Below are positions 11,323 to 23,613 of a stretch of DNA of 64,000 nucleotides, piece by piece. The DNA is taken from assembly GCF_019703515.2 (NCBI RefSeq), contig NC_059358.1, forward strand, positions 48,936,594-49,000,593, read 5' to 3'. The notes below the pieces were generated by a model that searched no databases, was not told where the DNA came from, and saw only the letters and a program-made list of their open reading frames with translations. Within the stretch, counting starts at the first letter, position 1, and each line of letters opens with the position of its first letter. A program made the translations under genes and the position numbers. The stretch comes from Myxocyprinus asiaticus (lineage: Eukaryota > Chordata > Actinopteri > Cypriniformes > Catostomidae).

Positions 11323-11795
11323 GATTAACTAGTATAACCACGGATAAATGTGTCCATTTGTGGTAAAGATAATTATACAGTTTTTTTCCTGTCATTGTCT
11401 GTTTGCCCTAATATGGTGTTTGGTTCCTGTGTTACTTACCGTGAGACTTCAGTCACGTGCAATCATGTGATGGACTAAGCCCCATGTGCAGAAGTAAACA
11501 AGGTTTACTAGCTACGCTAGTGAAGCGGATCGTTAAAGCTAATCTTGAATTATGAATGCATTCATTGTTTTCAGCCCAACAAACTCTTTCTATCTGCAGT
11601 CCCGGCACCTCTCTGCCTGATGGTATCCAGCATAATTTCAACAAAGGTACTGATCCTTTTTTGTTTCAGATCTATGTCAATAATATTGCCTTGCCAGGCC
11701 CACATCTCAGAGTACTGAGTACCCAACATCTCTAAGGACTGGTATCAAGTTATATTTACTTTATATATAGTTTAACTTATATATTCTTTTGATTT
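11323..11795. other. Non-coding stretch, no recognisable feature
   Basis: Between the gypsy fragment and the next MITE I see no motif, repeat end or coding frame I can name. Confidence 0.3.
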
Positions 11796-12030
11796 AAAGG
11801 AATAGTTCACCATGAAAATTCTCTCATCATTTACTCACTCTTATGCCATCCCAGATGTGAATGACTTTCTTTCATCTGCTGAACTCAAATGAATATTTTT
11901 AGAATAATTTTTCAGCTCTTTTGGTACATACATGCAAAAGAATGGGTGCCAAAATTTTGAAGTTCCAAAAATCACACAAGTCAGCATAAAAGTAACCCAT
12001 AAGACTACTGTGGTTAAATCAGTGTCTTCA
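11796..12030 (+). mobile_element. Left half of the 'atagttcacc' TTAA MITE
   Basis: Starting near ttaaaggaatagttcacc, the sequence follows the left half of the 5551-5986 element step for step (ctttcatctgctgaactcaa, gtcagcataaaagtaaccca). It breaks off at the position of that element's central hairpin. The right half is missing. Confidence 0.65.
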
Positions 12031-12218
12031 GGGGGTTCAACGTGATGCCATGCGAAGGGCAGACGTGTGAGAGACAGCTCTGCGCACTTTGCTAATTTTT
12101 AAAAATCATTTTCATGATATAATCTGGTGAAATTCGATACACCCAGTTACACATGTGCTGTTTGAGGTAAACATAGCAAAGACACTTATGGGTTAAAGAT
12201 GAAAGCCCAGACAGGCCT

Positions 12219-12930
12219 GTGAACCGGGGACTCGATTTGGATGGCGCAGCGGGAGAAGGAATCCAGCGTCAACTGTCCAACATGTCGGTGATGTTGACGA
12301 AGGTACTTGCGGACTTGGAGGATCTCGCTGTAATACTTCAATCTATTACGGCAATGGAAAGAGTGACAGATGTTGAGAGACGAATTGGTTATTTGGAGTC
12401 ATCAGAGAGGGAATTAGCCGCTAATCCACCCACGTCCAAAGTTGATTTGGAACGTGATCTTGAAAAGCTTGAAGATTTTGAGAATAGAAGCCACAGGAAT
12501 AACGTTCGAATTGTGGGAATTCCTGAGCATGAGGAGGGCAGAGATATGGTGAAATTCCTAGGTGAGCTTTTCCAGAGTCTGCTCAATATAACAGGCCATA
12601 AACTGGAAATCGAGCGAGCTCACAGAGTCCCGGCTCACAAATCTGCTGAGGGAGAAAGGCCAAATCCTGGCCAAATTTTTGAGATCATCCAATAAAGATC
12701 TCGTGTTGCGCCAGGCGAGGAGCAAAGAAAAGCTTTTTTGGAAGAATCACAGTATTTTCTTGTTTCCAGACTTTGCGAACTCGACAAGTGAAACGTGATC
12801 GGTTTAAGGAATGTAAGAAACTCTTACATCAGCGGAAGATCGCTTTTGCACTGATGTTTCCTGCCAAACTGAGAATAAACACCAAGGATGGCTGCAAAGT
12901 ATTTACATGTCCCAGTCAGGCAATGTCTTG
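12219..12930 (+). pseudogene. L1-A ORF1 protein pseudogene
   Basis: The first 158 codons (12219-12695) are open. They contain an acidic, leucine-rich stretch that looks like a coiled coil, then the RRM-type core with RSHRNNVRIVGIPEHEEG, matching the RxRRNN(I/V)RI-x-G-(L/I)PE signature of L1 ORF1 proteins. After a frameshift near 12690, the C-terminal domain follows (QARSKEK, then RDRFKECKKLL in another L1-A copy and KLRINTKDG here near 12870). L1 ORF1p is an RNA-binding chaperone that coats the element's RNA. A similar, more decayed copy lies at 55780-56640 (minus). Part of this C-terminal region is duplicated downstream (see 12831-13380). Confidence 0.8.
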
Positions 12931-13380
12931 TAGAGAAACAATGGGTGAGTAACCATTGGGTGCTTCTCTTGTGAGTGGATTGACTCATTGTACATACTCT
13001 AGCTTTCGGAGGAAGCTGGGCGCCATTTTTATTTCTTTTTGCGTTGGCTCGGCCGAGCGGCTGGAGTTTGTTTTGTGGATTAACACTTTTCCTTAAAGTT
13101 TTGCATTGACAGAAGATCACTTTTACAATGAAATTCCTGGCCAGATTGAGAATAGACACTACGGATGACCGCAAAATATCTACATGCCCACACAAAGGAT
13201 GTCTTATAAAGTTGGCGGACTGTGTAAGTCATGGGATATACTTTTATGCAGCCCCTGAGTGAATTGACTCTTGACCATCCAAGGAACCGGGATGCGTGTT
13301 TCGTTTCCTTTTGTGCTGGTTCTGCCTAGCAGTTGGAGCTTGTTTTGTTAAATAACATTACTTCGGGACAGTTATGGATG
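12831..13380 (+). repeat. ~277-bp tandem duplication of the L1-A ORF1 3' end and spacer
   Basis: The ORF1 C-terminal DNA starting 'gaagatcgcttttgcactga' (12835) recurs as 'gaagatcacttttacaatga' at 13112, offset by 277 bp. The match continues through 'ctgagaataaacac'/'ttgagaatagacac' and 'tttacatgtcc'/'tctacatgccc'. The following spacer, with a ggctggagtttgttttgtg-type phrase, is also repeated. The phrase appears five times in 12960-13650 in increasingly diverged form. The two units have diverged considerably, so the duplication is old. Confidence 0.75.
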
Positions 13381-13932
13381 AATCTGTCAGTTCCTTGTGC
13401 TTATGCCTCCTGCTGGCTGGAGTATGATTTGTGGAGTATTTTCGTGAGACATTGGAATGATTACGTCATCTGCTGCACTCATCAGCTGGCTCACTGAAGA
13501 TTCATTTGTCTGACCGAGGAAACTGAATGGCTTTATATCGGCTGGAATTTGTTTTGTGAAGGAACACGCCTTTGAGACAGTTCTGTGAATGAGTCTACAT
13601 GTTCTTTGTGTTAATTCTGCCTTTTGGCTGGGGTTTGTTTTACAAAATATTTGATGTTATGTAATTTTGCCTTACAAATTTGTTAGGCACAATTGAGGAA
13701 TCTGATGGCAAAGTTGTTGCGGGGGCTCTCGTAGGCGTACATGGACTCTTTGAGTTTAGAGGGATTGACGCCGTTTGGTGCTATTGTGCGCTGGGTTAAT
13801 GCATACGTTTTTCTTTTTTCTGTTTGTTTTGTTCAGGGGGAAGTTCAGGGTTTTATTGTTGCATTAATGTTGAAATGTGGTCCTCATAATTTTGTTTTTG
13901 GCACAGAATTTATTTTTTTCTATTATATCAAA

Positions 13933-15830
13933 ATGCCAAATGTTAATATGAGTGTACTATCTCTCTCCACATGAAATGTGAATGGGTTGGGACACCCCAT
14001 AAAAAGAAGGAAGGTTATTTCTTTTCTTAAACATAAGAAATATGATATAGTGTTTCTTCAAGAAACGCATCTTTCCCTGCAAGAAGCTGAAAAATTTGGG
14101 AAGATATGGGGTGGACATGTTTTCTTAAGTGCGGGCTCAAATAAAAGCAAACATTTACAATTTTAAACATTTACAATTCAAATGTCTCAAACAGATTAAA
14201 GATAAATTAGGGAGAGTCATTATTGTTTTAGCAGAAATTCAGGGGCAAAGTCTGATTTTAGCTAATATTTACGCACCTAACACTGATGATCAGGGCTTTT
14301 TTATAGATCTTGAAGGGATGTTGCAAACGGCTGGCACTCCTCATGATATAATATTGGGAGGAAACTTCAATCTTTTGATGGACTCGGTCCTTAATCATAG
14401 TGAAGCAAAAGTGTGTAAGCCCCCTTAGAGCAACACTGACGCTTCACAGGATGTGTAAAAATCTTGGTCTTACAGATATTTGGAGACTTTTGAACCCATC
14501 TGGTAGGGACTATACAGTTTTTCATCAGTCCATAAGATTTATCTAGAATAGATTTTTTTTTTTTTTTTTTTTTTAAATCCAAATCCCTCATTTCATTAGT
14601 TGTTGATTGCTCAATTGGAAACATTTTAGTCTCGGATCACGCCCTGGTGAGTTTAGAGGTGTTGCCACATATAGAGAAAAATAACTCATATAGTTGGCGC
14701 CTTAATGTATCCCTTTTGCAAAATCCTGATTTCCAACAAATGTTAAAGACTGAAATCAATGTTTATATGGAGACCAACTGGTCCTCAGTATCCTCTGTGG
14801 GCGTGGCTTGGGAGGCACTTAAGGCGGTTCTTAGGGGCTGGATCATACAGTATGACTCATTCATTGAAAAATCCAAGGCACGAGAACTCGTGGAGTTGGA
14901 AGGAAATATTAAAAGTGCAGAGCCGTATGTCATCTGATGGCCTCAGAGAATTGATTCGATTGAAATATAGATAGTACTATTTTGTCGCGGAAAGTGGAGT
15001 TTGGTTATTTAGGGCAAGACAGTCATACTTTGAGTCGGGGGACAAAGCAGGGAAGTTTTTGGCTAGATATGTAAAGCAGAGAGAGTCTCTTTCTACCATT
15101 CCCTCATTGAAATTTGCTGGTGGTGAATTTTTTACCTCGGCCATTGATATTAATAATGCCTTTAAAGAGTTCTACCTTGATCTTTATAGATCCATGTCTT
15201 CATCTACTGATGAAGATTTAGAAACTTGGAAATGTGGAACCATTATATCTTCCTAAATTGTCGACTGAGCAAAAAACTCTTGATTCTGAGATAAACTTGG
15301 AGGAGCTTGACGAGGTAATTAAGTCCGTACCTACTGGCAAGGCTTCGGGGCCAGATGGTTTTGCTGCAGAATTTTTTAGATCTTATGCTACAGAACTGGC
15401 TCCACTTTTGTTAGAAGTTTATACTGAATCATTAAAGAATGGAAAACTTCCTCCAACCATGACACAAGCCTGGATCAGTCTGATTCTTAAAAAAGACAAA
15501 GATCCAAGCGAGTGTAAAAGTTACCGTCCAATCTCCCTGATCCAACTAGATGTAAACATTTTGTCAAAAACTTTGGCTAATCGATTAAGTAAGGTTATGA
15601 CTTTACACAGATGATATTTTATTATTCGTCTCCGACCCCACTAGATCTATGCCTTGCCTCCACAGAATTATTAATTCCTTTTCCAAGTTCTCAGGATACA
15701 AAGTCAGTTGGTCTGAATCCGAAGCTTTGGCTTTGACAGCGTACTGTCCAGTAACGGCCTTCCAGCTGGGTGCCTTCCAGTGGCCCAAACAGGGCATTAA
15801 GTATTTGGGAATAATTTGGGCGCATTTCCC
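13933..15830 (+). pseudogene. L1-A ORF2 pseudogene (endonuclease plus partial RT), copy 1
   Basis: Start ATG at 13933. The APE-type endonuclease begins LSLST-x-NVNGL, where TGA replaces the conserved Trp codon near 13971. QETHL follows, then after a small deletion and duplication near 14150, IYAPN and GGNFN (normally GGDFN). A poly-T run near 14550 sits in the SDHALV region (14635). The linker and RT N-terminus follow, with ASGPDGFAAEFF near 15350 and SYRPISLIQLD near 15530. At 15597-15600 the sequence jumps from the SKVM block straight to YTDDILLFVSD, losing about 430 bp relative to copy 2, including RT blocks 3-5. It is non-functional through several independent lesions. Confidence 0.85.
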
Positions 15831-16880
15831 AAAAAGCATCAAAGTAGTAAAGTAAAAACTAAGTAAATTAAAGAGGGCTTTGAACTTAAATGTATCTTTC
15901 TTGCATTTTCACAGTTTATCAGAGAATAAGGGACATTTAATGACTTGTATTGATATATTTGGATCATTGGAAAGCCATAGCCAGAAACAAGGCTTTGGGT
16001 GTGCCAAGGGAAAACTGTGTTCAAGAACTGAAGCACAAAAACGTGAAATTTTTTGAAACTTTAACAACAATTGCAATTCACAAATGTAACCATTTTTTAG
16101 CTCTAAATCTATTTACTATTTAGCTCCGCATAATCTTATAATGAATTTATTAGCCTAAACAAATTAATGACACTTTTATCAATGGAGTTGGTAGGCCTGT
16201 TATTATATCCAAATATTAGGCTTAAAATTTATTCATAAAATGTGATTAAATTATTTTAGAATGTTACATAATTTTCCAAAATCCAGAAGACAAATGCACA
16301 GGTAAATGAAGGGACAATTTGCACTAACTGACAAAAAGTACTACACCAGGTTTTACATTCACTGATTCAAAAACTTAAGAAATAAATGTGTGATGCATTT
16401 TATGAAATAGAAAAATGACAATACCATGTGCATTCAGTTTCCAGCAAAAGAAACAAACTTTTGGCAACATTAGAGACCCTTATTATGATTCACATAGAAT
16501 GCGTTCACATACATGCATTTCTATCATTAATCTCTATAAAGTTGAGCATCAATCTGAAACCCTGTCTCACCAAAGTCACCAATATTTATTTAATTAAATG
16601 CTGTGATCTTCATTAACTTTCGGCATCTTGACAAGGTTACATATCATTTCTATGCTTGTTGGTTACGGTATTTCTGCATTATTGTCATGTTGAGAAGACA
16701 AACTCCTGGACATATTGGCCAAGGTTTCAGCATTGGACTGGACAGCTCCCATAACGAAGCATTTAAATTCTACTTTATAACGAGTGATCTAAATGCTGTT
16801 TTGGGAAACAGGTTTTCTCTATGTAAAATAATGAGTGCCGTTAATTAAGATGATCATAAAAGTTGCAGCATATACATATA
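15831..16880. other. AT-rich non-coding stretch
   Basis: No repeat end, gene motif or convincing ORF is seen. The short open frames at 16415-16848 overlap one another and resemble nothing known. Confidence 0.3.
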
Positions 16881-17591
16881 CACTGGCTGCCAAAAGTTTA
16901 GAATAAATGTACAGATTTTGCTGTTTCGGAAGGAAATTGGTACTTTAATTCACCAAAGTGGCATTCAACTGATCACAAAGTATAGTCAGGACATTACAGA
17001 TGTAAAAAACAGCACCATCATTATTTGAAAAAAAGTCATTTTTGATGAAATCTAGACAGGCCCCATTTCCAGCAGCCATCACTCCAACACCTTATCTTTA
17101 AGTATTCATGTTAAATTGCTAATTTGGAACTAGAAAATCACTTGCCATTATATCAAACACAGTTGAAAGCTATTTTTGTTTTTCTTTTTTAAAAGTGGCT
17201 TTTTCTTTGCAATTCTTCCCATAAGGCCTGCACCCCTGAGTCTTCTCTTTACTGTTGTACATGAAACTGGTGTTGAGCGGGTAGAATTCAATGAAGCTGT
17301 CAGCTGAGGACATGGGAGGCATCTATTTCTCAAACTAGAGACTCTGATGTACTTATCCTCTTGTTTAGTTGTACATCTGGCCTTCCACATCTCTTTACGT
17401 CCTTGTTAGAGCCATTTGTCCTTTGTCTTTAAAGACTGTAGTGTACACCTTTGTATGAAATCTTCAGTTTTTTTGGCAATTTCAAGCGTTGTATAGCCTT
17501 CATTCCTCAAAAAATGATTGACTGACGAGTTTCTAGAGAAAGACGTTTTTTTTGTTTTTGACCTAATATTGACCTTAAGACATGCCTGTCT
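16881..17591 (-). mobile_element. Tc1-like transposon fragment (second lineage)
   Basis: The left end begins cactggctgccaaaagttta after TATA, a Tc1-type terminal repeat next to a TA. On the minus strand, 17148-17540 carries the helix-turn-helix DNA-binding half of a Tc1 transposase: KYIRVSSLRNR, then PVSCTTVKRRLRGAG and AKKKPLL. The catalytic DDE half is missing and the right side is cut by the SINE at 17592. A second piece of the same lineage is nested at 53905-54125. Confidence 0.75.
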
Positions 17592-18013
17592 AGGGACCTG
17601 GGTAGCTCAGCAAGTAAAGACGCTGACTACCATACCTGGAGTCGCAAGTTCGAATCCAGGGCCTGCTGAGTGACTCCAGTCAGGCTTGCTAAGTAACCAA
17701 TTGGCCCGGTTGCTAGGGTGGGTAGTATCACGTTGGGTTAACCTCCTCGTGGTTCTTGCTCTCGGTGGGGCATGTGATGAGTTGTGCGTGGATGCCGCGG
17801 TGAATAGCGTGAGCCTCCACACGCACTAGGTCTCTGCTGTAACGCGCTCAACAAGCCACATGATAAGATGCATGGATTGATGGTCTCAGACGCGGAGGCA
17901 ACTGAGATCCGGCCTCTGCCACCTGGATTGAGGCAAGTCACTATGCCACCACGAGGACCTAGAGTGCATTGGGAATTGGGCATGCCAAATTGGGGAGGTG
18001 AGGAAAAAAAAAA
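17592..18013 (+). mobile_element. tRNA-derived SINE, near full length
   Basis: The head is tRNA-like, with gggtagctcagcaagtaaag (A-box region, near 17600) and gttcgaatcc (B box, 17648-17657) at the right spacing for an internal RNA polymerase III promoter. The body continues through 'cctcgtggttcttgctctcg' and 'gccacatgataagatgcatg' to an A-rich tail (gaggaaaaaaaaaa, about 18000-18010). A partial copy of the same SINE lies at 23614-23884. It is non-autonomous and would rely on LINE machinery. Confidence 0.85.
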
Positions 18014-21000
18014 GACTCCTTCGGGACAGTTTGTGGACAAATCTGCACGTTCTTTGTGCTTATGCCTCCTATTGGTTGGAGTATGTTCTGTGGAATATTT
18101 CTTGCAAAACATTGGAGTGATTAGGGCATTTTTTGCACTCATGTAACAGCCGAGTGGACATGACTCACTGAACATTCACTTGACTGTCCGAGGAAACTGG
18201 GCGCCTTTTTTGTTTCTTTTTGTGCTGGTTCCGACTAGCAGGTGGAGTTTGTTTTGTGCAAGAACACACCTTCGGAACAGTTATGTGGATGAATCTACAC
18301 GTCTTTGTGTTTATCCCACCTATTGGCTGGAGTTTAATTTTTTATTTTCTGTTGTGTAATTCTGTCATAACATTTGTACAGAAGTACAGGACTTGAGCAA
18401 TCCGATGGCAAAGTTGTCGCGGGGATTATCGTAAGTGTACATGGACTGTCTTGTTTAGAGGGATGGACGTCAATTGGCGCTGTCGTGTGCGGGGTTAATG
18501 CGTATGTTTTTCTTTTTTCTGTTTGTTTGGTTCGGCGGGTGGGGGGGGAGTTCGGGGTTTGATTGTTGCACTGATTTTGGAATGTGGTCTTTATAATCTT
18601 GTTTTTGACACACAATCTATTTTTTCTAATATGTCAAAATGTCAAATGTTAATATGAGTGGATTGTCTCTCTCCACATGGAATGTGAATGGGTTGGAGCA
18701 CCCCATAAAAAGAAGGAAGCTTATTTCTTTTCTTAACATAAGAAATATGATATTGTGTTTCTTCAAGAAATGCATCTTTCCCCGCAGGAAGCTGAAAATT
18801 TTGGGAAGATATGGGGTGGACATGTTTTCTTTAGTGCTGGCTCAAGTAAGAGCAGGAGAGTCATTACATTGATAAGTAAACATCTACAATTCAAATGTCT
18901 CAAACAGATTAAAGATAAATTAGGAAGAGTCATTATAGTTTTAGCAGAAATTCAGGGGGAAATGTTGATTTTGGCTAATATTTACGCACCTAATGTTGAT
19001 GATCAGGGATTTTTTATAGATCTTGAAGGGATGTTGCAAGCCACTGGCACCCCTCATGATATAATATTGGGAGGAGAATTTAATCTTTTGATGGACTCAG
19101 TCCTTGATCATAGTGAAGCAAAAGTGTGTAAGCCCACTAGAACAACATTGACGCTTCACAGGATGTGTAAAAATCTTGGTCTTACAGATATTTGGAGACT
19201 TTTGAACCCATCTGGTAGGGACTGTACATTTTTTCATCAGTCCATAAGATTTATCTAGAATAGATTTTTTTATATCTAAGTTCCTCATTTAATCTGTTGT
19301 TGACTGCTCAATTTGAAACATCTTAGTCTTAGATCACGCCCTGGTGAGTTTAGTGGTGTTGCCACATATGGGAAAAAGAAATCATATAGTTGGCACTTTA
19401 ATGTATCCCTTTTGCAAAATCCTGATTTCCAACAAATGTTAAAGGCTGAAATCAGTGTTTATATGGAGACCAACTGGTCCACAGTATCCTCTGTGGGTGT
19501 GGCTTGGGAGGCACTGAAGGCGGTTCTTAGGGGCCGGATCATACAGTATGCCTCATTCACCAAAAAATCCAAGGCACGAGAACTCATGGAGTTGGAAGGG
19601 AATATTAAAAGTGCAGAGGCAGAGCTGAAGCGCCGAATGTTGTCTGATGGCCTCAGAGTATTGACCCGATAGAAATACAGGTATAATTACTATTTTGTCA
19701 TGGAAGGTGGAGTTTTGGCTATTCTGGGCAAGACAGTCATACTTTGAGTCAGGGGACAAAGCAGAGTGAGTCTTTTTCTACCATTCCTTCAGTGAAATCT
19801 GCTGGTGGTGAAATTTTTACCTCGGCCATTGATACTAATTATGCTTTTAAAGAATTCTATCTTGATCTCTATAGTTCCACGTCTTTGACTACTGATGAAG
19901 ATATTAGAAACTTTGTGGAACCATTTGAACTCCCTAAACTGATGACTGAGCAAAAAAATTATCTTGATTCTGAGATATCCTTGGAGGAGTATGGCGAGGT
20001 AATTAAGGCCTTGCCTGCAGGCAAGGCTCTGGGGCCAGATGGCTTTGCCGTTGAGTTTTTTAGATCTTAAGGTACAGAATTGGCTCCACTTTTGTTAAAA
20101 GTTTATATGGAATCATTAAAGAATGGAAAGCTTCTGCCAACCATCAGTCTGATTCTAAAAAAGGACAAAGATCCTAGCGAGCGTAAGAGTTACCATCCAA
20201 TTCCCTGATCCAGCTAGACGTTATAATATAGTCAAACATTCTGGCTAATCGATTAAGTAAAGTTATGACATCTCTTATACATATAGATCAGGTGGGGTTT
20301 ATTCGGGGCTGCATCTCTTCTGATAACATTAGTTGTTTCATCAATATCATGTGGTCAGTGGTGAATGATCAGACTCCAGTCCCTGCCATCTCACTTGATG
20401 CCAAAAAGGCATTTGATATGGAAGAATGGGAGTATCTTTTTAAGATTTTGGAAATGTACGGGTTTGGGAGTATGTTTATTGAATGGATTAAGTTACTTTA
20501 TAGACACCCAGTAGTGGCGGTACAAACAAATGGATTAATTTCGGATTATTTTACTCTGGTTAGGGGCACCCAGCAGGGTTGCCCTCTTTCCTCATTATTG
20601 TTCTGTCTTGCCCTTGAACCATTAGCAGCCGCAATAAGAAAAGAGAATGATTTTCCAGGGGTGATGGCGGGAGGTGTGGCGCATAAGCTTCTGCTTTACC
20701 CAGATAATATTTTATTATTCGTCTCCGACCCTTCTAGATCTATGCCTTGCCTTCACAGAATTATTAATTCCTTTTCTAAGTTCTCGGGATACAGAGTTAA
20801 TTGGTCTAAATCCGAAGCTTTGGCTCTAACATCATACTGCCCGATAATGGCTTTTCAGCCGGGTGCCTTTCAGTGGCCCAAACAGTGCATTAAGTATTTG
20901 GGTATTTTATTCCCAGCAAATTTGTGTGATTTAGTTAGAGTTAATTTTGACCCTTTAATAAAAAGGTTTTCGAGCGATGTGGGCAGGTGGGCTTCATTAC

Positions 21001-22558
21001 ATTTATCGATGATTGGGAAGGTTAATGTTATTAAAATGAATTGTATTCCAAAATTCAACTACCTGCTACAGTCTCTCCCTATAGATGTCCCCCTCTCTTA
21101 TTTCAAGCAACTTGATAGCATAGCGAAGTCCTTTATTTGGAATGGGAAATGTTCCAATTTACATTTCAGTAAGCTGCATAAGCTGATTGACATAGGTGGG
21201 TTAGGCCTACCCAAGATTTTGTTTTATTATTATGCATTCAGTCTCAGACATTTAGCTCATTGGTTGCTTCCACCTGAGAGAGCCCCTACCTGGTTTTGTA
21301 TTGAACAGGAAGTTCTTAACCCTATTTCGTCATTGCAAAGCCTTTCTATAAAACTACCTGGAGAAGTTAAATTACACCCCGTTATCTCGCATTTGCACTC
21401 GGTATGAACAAAAGTGTCCAGAGTGTTTAATTCAGACATTTATTTAAATGTTTCCTTGAGTTTATGGCTGAACCCCAAATTATTTATTAATAAGTCCCCT
21501 TTCTGTTGGTCAGAGTGGACTGTCATGGGGGTTACTACACTTGGAGACCAATATGAGAGCGGAGTGTTGAGATCCTTTGAAAATTTGGTTCAACATTTTG
21601 GGATTCCCAGATCTCATTTCTTAGATATTTACAGCTGCGCCACCTGCTCTGTACTATTTTTGGGAGTAGCATACACTCCCCTAAAGCGGCAGATACTCTG
21701 GGAGTGGTGATTACTGCTTTTGAAAAAGGTCATGAGGCATCAGTGTGTTACTCCCTGCTAATTCAGAGTCTGGGGGATGGAGCTTCAACCTCAAGAGATT
21801 ATGGGAGAAATATTTAAACTTGGTATTGGAGGAGGGAGAGTGGGCTAGAATTCTAAAAAACGTCAAGTCTGCATCTAGTGACGCAAGGGTGCGCCTTATG
21901 CAATTCAAGATTTTACATAGATTCTATTGGACCCCCTCTAGATTGTCTTAAAGACACACCCACCTGCTTGCGATGCCAATGAGAGGATGGAGACATAACC
22001 CATGTCTTTTGGGGGGGTGTTAAGATCCAGGAGCTTTGGTTGAAGTTTCAGAGTTTTTTGTGTGATGTATTTGGCACTCGGGTTTCATTTTGCCCCAGAC
22101 TCTGGATTTTGGGCGATGGGGCGGTCATCGATGTTGGAAATAGACACATAAACAGTTGGGTCCTAACCAGTGTCATGATCACAAGACAGATACTTTTAAG
22201 GGGATGGAGGTCGGCTGGAGTGCCCTCATTTCAGGAGTGGTGCTCAGAGATGGGTAGGGTGGTGACCTTTGAAGAAGGGTCATTTAGAAGACTGGGGAAA
22301 TTGAACTTGTTTGTGAAGAAATGGGGCGGATATCTGACATTGCTGAATGTGTGATTATTATTATTATTTTATGTATTTAATTTTTTTGTGTATAAATCAT
22401 ACACAAGACCACTGGGATGTTGTTGGGGGCCAGGGTGGGGTTGGGGATTGGGAGGGGGAGGGGTGATAGTGGGGGTTAATTGATGATTCTGTGTATATAT
22501 TTTTTGTTTTTCTGTGTTCAATATGTGAATCAATAAAAAGTTGTTAATCAGAAAAAAA
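18014..22558 (+). mobile_element. L1-A copy 2 (5'-truncated, complete 3' end)
   Basis: Starts inside the inter-ORF region directly after the SINE tail. It contains ORF2 almost in full and a 3' UTR with a G-rich stretch (near 22425-22475), and ends in 'caataaaaagttgttaatca' plus an A run. It is the reference for the family in this window: all other L1-A pieces (12190, 27964, 39165, 42767, 47112, 55780, 61245) align to it or to copy 1. Confidence 0.85.
18639..22354 (+). pseudogene. L1-A ORF2 pseudogene (endonuclease-RT), copy 2
   Basis: Start ATG at 18639 with LSLSTWNVNGL; the endonuclease Trp/Asn are kept here. A frameshift near 18735 leads into QEMHL (normally QETHL), then IYAPN and GGEFN (catalytic Asp changed to Glu) near 19070. 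The RT lies in the long open frame 20265-21407, with ISLDAKKAFDMEEW, RGTQQGCPLSSLLFCLALEPL and the active-site block at 20697-20708, where the usual Y-A-D-D reads Y-P-D-N. The C-terminal region (21414-22354) is split by frameshifts and keeps a degraded cysteine-rich patch near 21960. ORF2p normally nicks target DNA and copies the RNA; this one lacks key residues. Confidence 0.88.
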
Positions 22559-22990
22559 CTGATTATTACTCTCAAAATGTGCTTGGACCCCAATAATTGC
22601 CACTTGCGGCTTCATTTTATTATTTTTTATTGCGAGACATGAACCCTATGCAAATACTGCAGCTGTTACTGTATATTTTGCATTTTCCCTGTGCTGACGT
22701 AGCACTGTTTGGGCAAAGTAAAGTTTACATATGTGGCTTGAATGGGCCAGATGCATTTACACTTCACTGGGTTTCATTTGGAATGCGTCTCACCGCCTCT
22801 GGATGTGATCTGATTTATTTCCTTCTCAAATCCATCTTGGAGGGCACCAAGTTTTAATACTCCCATTGATTGCAGGAAGTGTCACTGGGATATAGAGAGT
22901 GGGATATAGTCATTCAAAAGAGTGTAATTTTTTTTACTTCTTTGCACTTTAATCTTTTTTGGCTAATACTTTTTGAATACAGTTGAAACT
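22559..22990. other. Non-coding stretch, no recognisable feature
   Basis: Sequence between the L1-A 3' end and the LTR-like repeat. No motif recognised. Confidence 0.3.
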
Positions 22991-23159
22991 TTGTGTCACA
23001 GTCTGGCCATGACTGTGCCCCCTCTACCTGTCAGTTTGTCTTGTCCATTTGTTTCCCTATGTTTTCCTCCCCATTCCTCTTGTGTTTGCAGGTGCCACAT
23101 CTGAAATACCAGCCCCATTTGCCATGGCTATGCTCTTTATTCCATCAACTGATTACACG

Positions 23160-23480
23160 GAGGCCATTCCCCTGTCACTGCCAGTGCTCATGTCCATAGA
23201 GGCTGATACCCAGTCACTGCCAGTGCTCACAGCCATGGGGGCTGTTCCCCTGATGCTGCCATTGCTCACGGCCAATATTCCCCTGCTGCTGCCAGCGCCC
23301 TCGGCTACGGAGGCCATCGCCCAGTCTGTCCAGTGTCCAGTGGCTGCCACCCTGTCTGTCCAGTTTCCAGCGGGCACCACAGTCCTTACCACAGTCTTGA
23401 TGCTCCCAAACCTCATCCCATCTCCTAACCCACTGGCCCACTCTCCCTTCCAGGAGTCTGTCCAGTCCCTGCCATGGTTC
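23160..23480 (+). repeat. Degenerate ~40-bp tandem repeat
   Basis: Units of the type 'cagtcactgccagtgctcac' plus 'ggctgttcccctg' recur with roughly 40-bp spacing and drift toward 'gtctgtccagt' units downstream. They keep frames open on both strands (e.g. 23049-23600 plus, 23153-23482 minus), but the products are simple Pro/Leu/Val-rich or Gly/Trp-rich repeats. Confidence 0.5.
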
Positions 23481-23613
23481 ATGACCCCCCATTGGCCATC
23501 TTGGAATTCACCCCATACCCAGCAGCTGCCACAGGTTTCATCTTCTGCCCTGTGGCCACCACTCAGTATATCCAGTTCTCTGTGGCCACCGCTCTGTTAA
23601 ACTCCCATTCAGT

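Larger units (their letters stand above)
12190..15830 (+). mobile_element. L1-A copy 1 (L1-like LINE, 3'-truncated, internal RT deletion)
   Basis: This is the only L1-A copy here with both ORF1 and ORF2 in order. It includes ORF1 (from about 12219), a ~1-kb inter-ORF region with tandem duplication, and ORF2 endonuclease, linker and part of the RT. The RT core is deleted at about 15597-15600, and the copy ends near 15830 without a 3' UTR. Comparison is with copy 2 (18014-22558), which it resembles closely across ORF2. Confidence 0.85.

Noticed and set aside
12824..13195. 123-codon minus-strand frame with an internal repeat
   Set aside because: Antisense shadow of the duplicated ORF1 3' end; the repeat in the peptide simply mirrors the 277-bp DNA duplication.
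17592..17670. Possible tRNA gene
   Set aside because: A and B boxes are present, but the sequence continues into a SINE body seen again at 23614, and the tRNA fold is degenerate. It is a SINE head.
23153..23492. Gly/Trp-rich minus-strand frames
   Set aside because: They are the antisense reading of the ~40-bp tandem repeat. Neither shows a domain.
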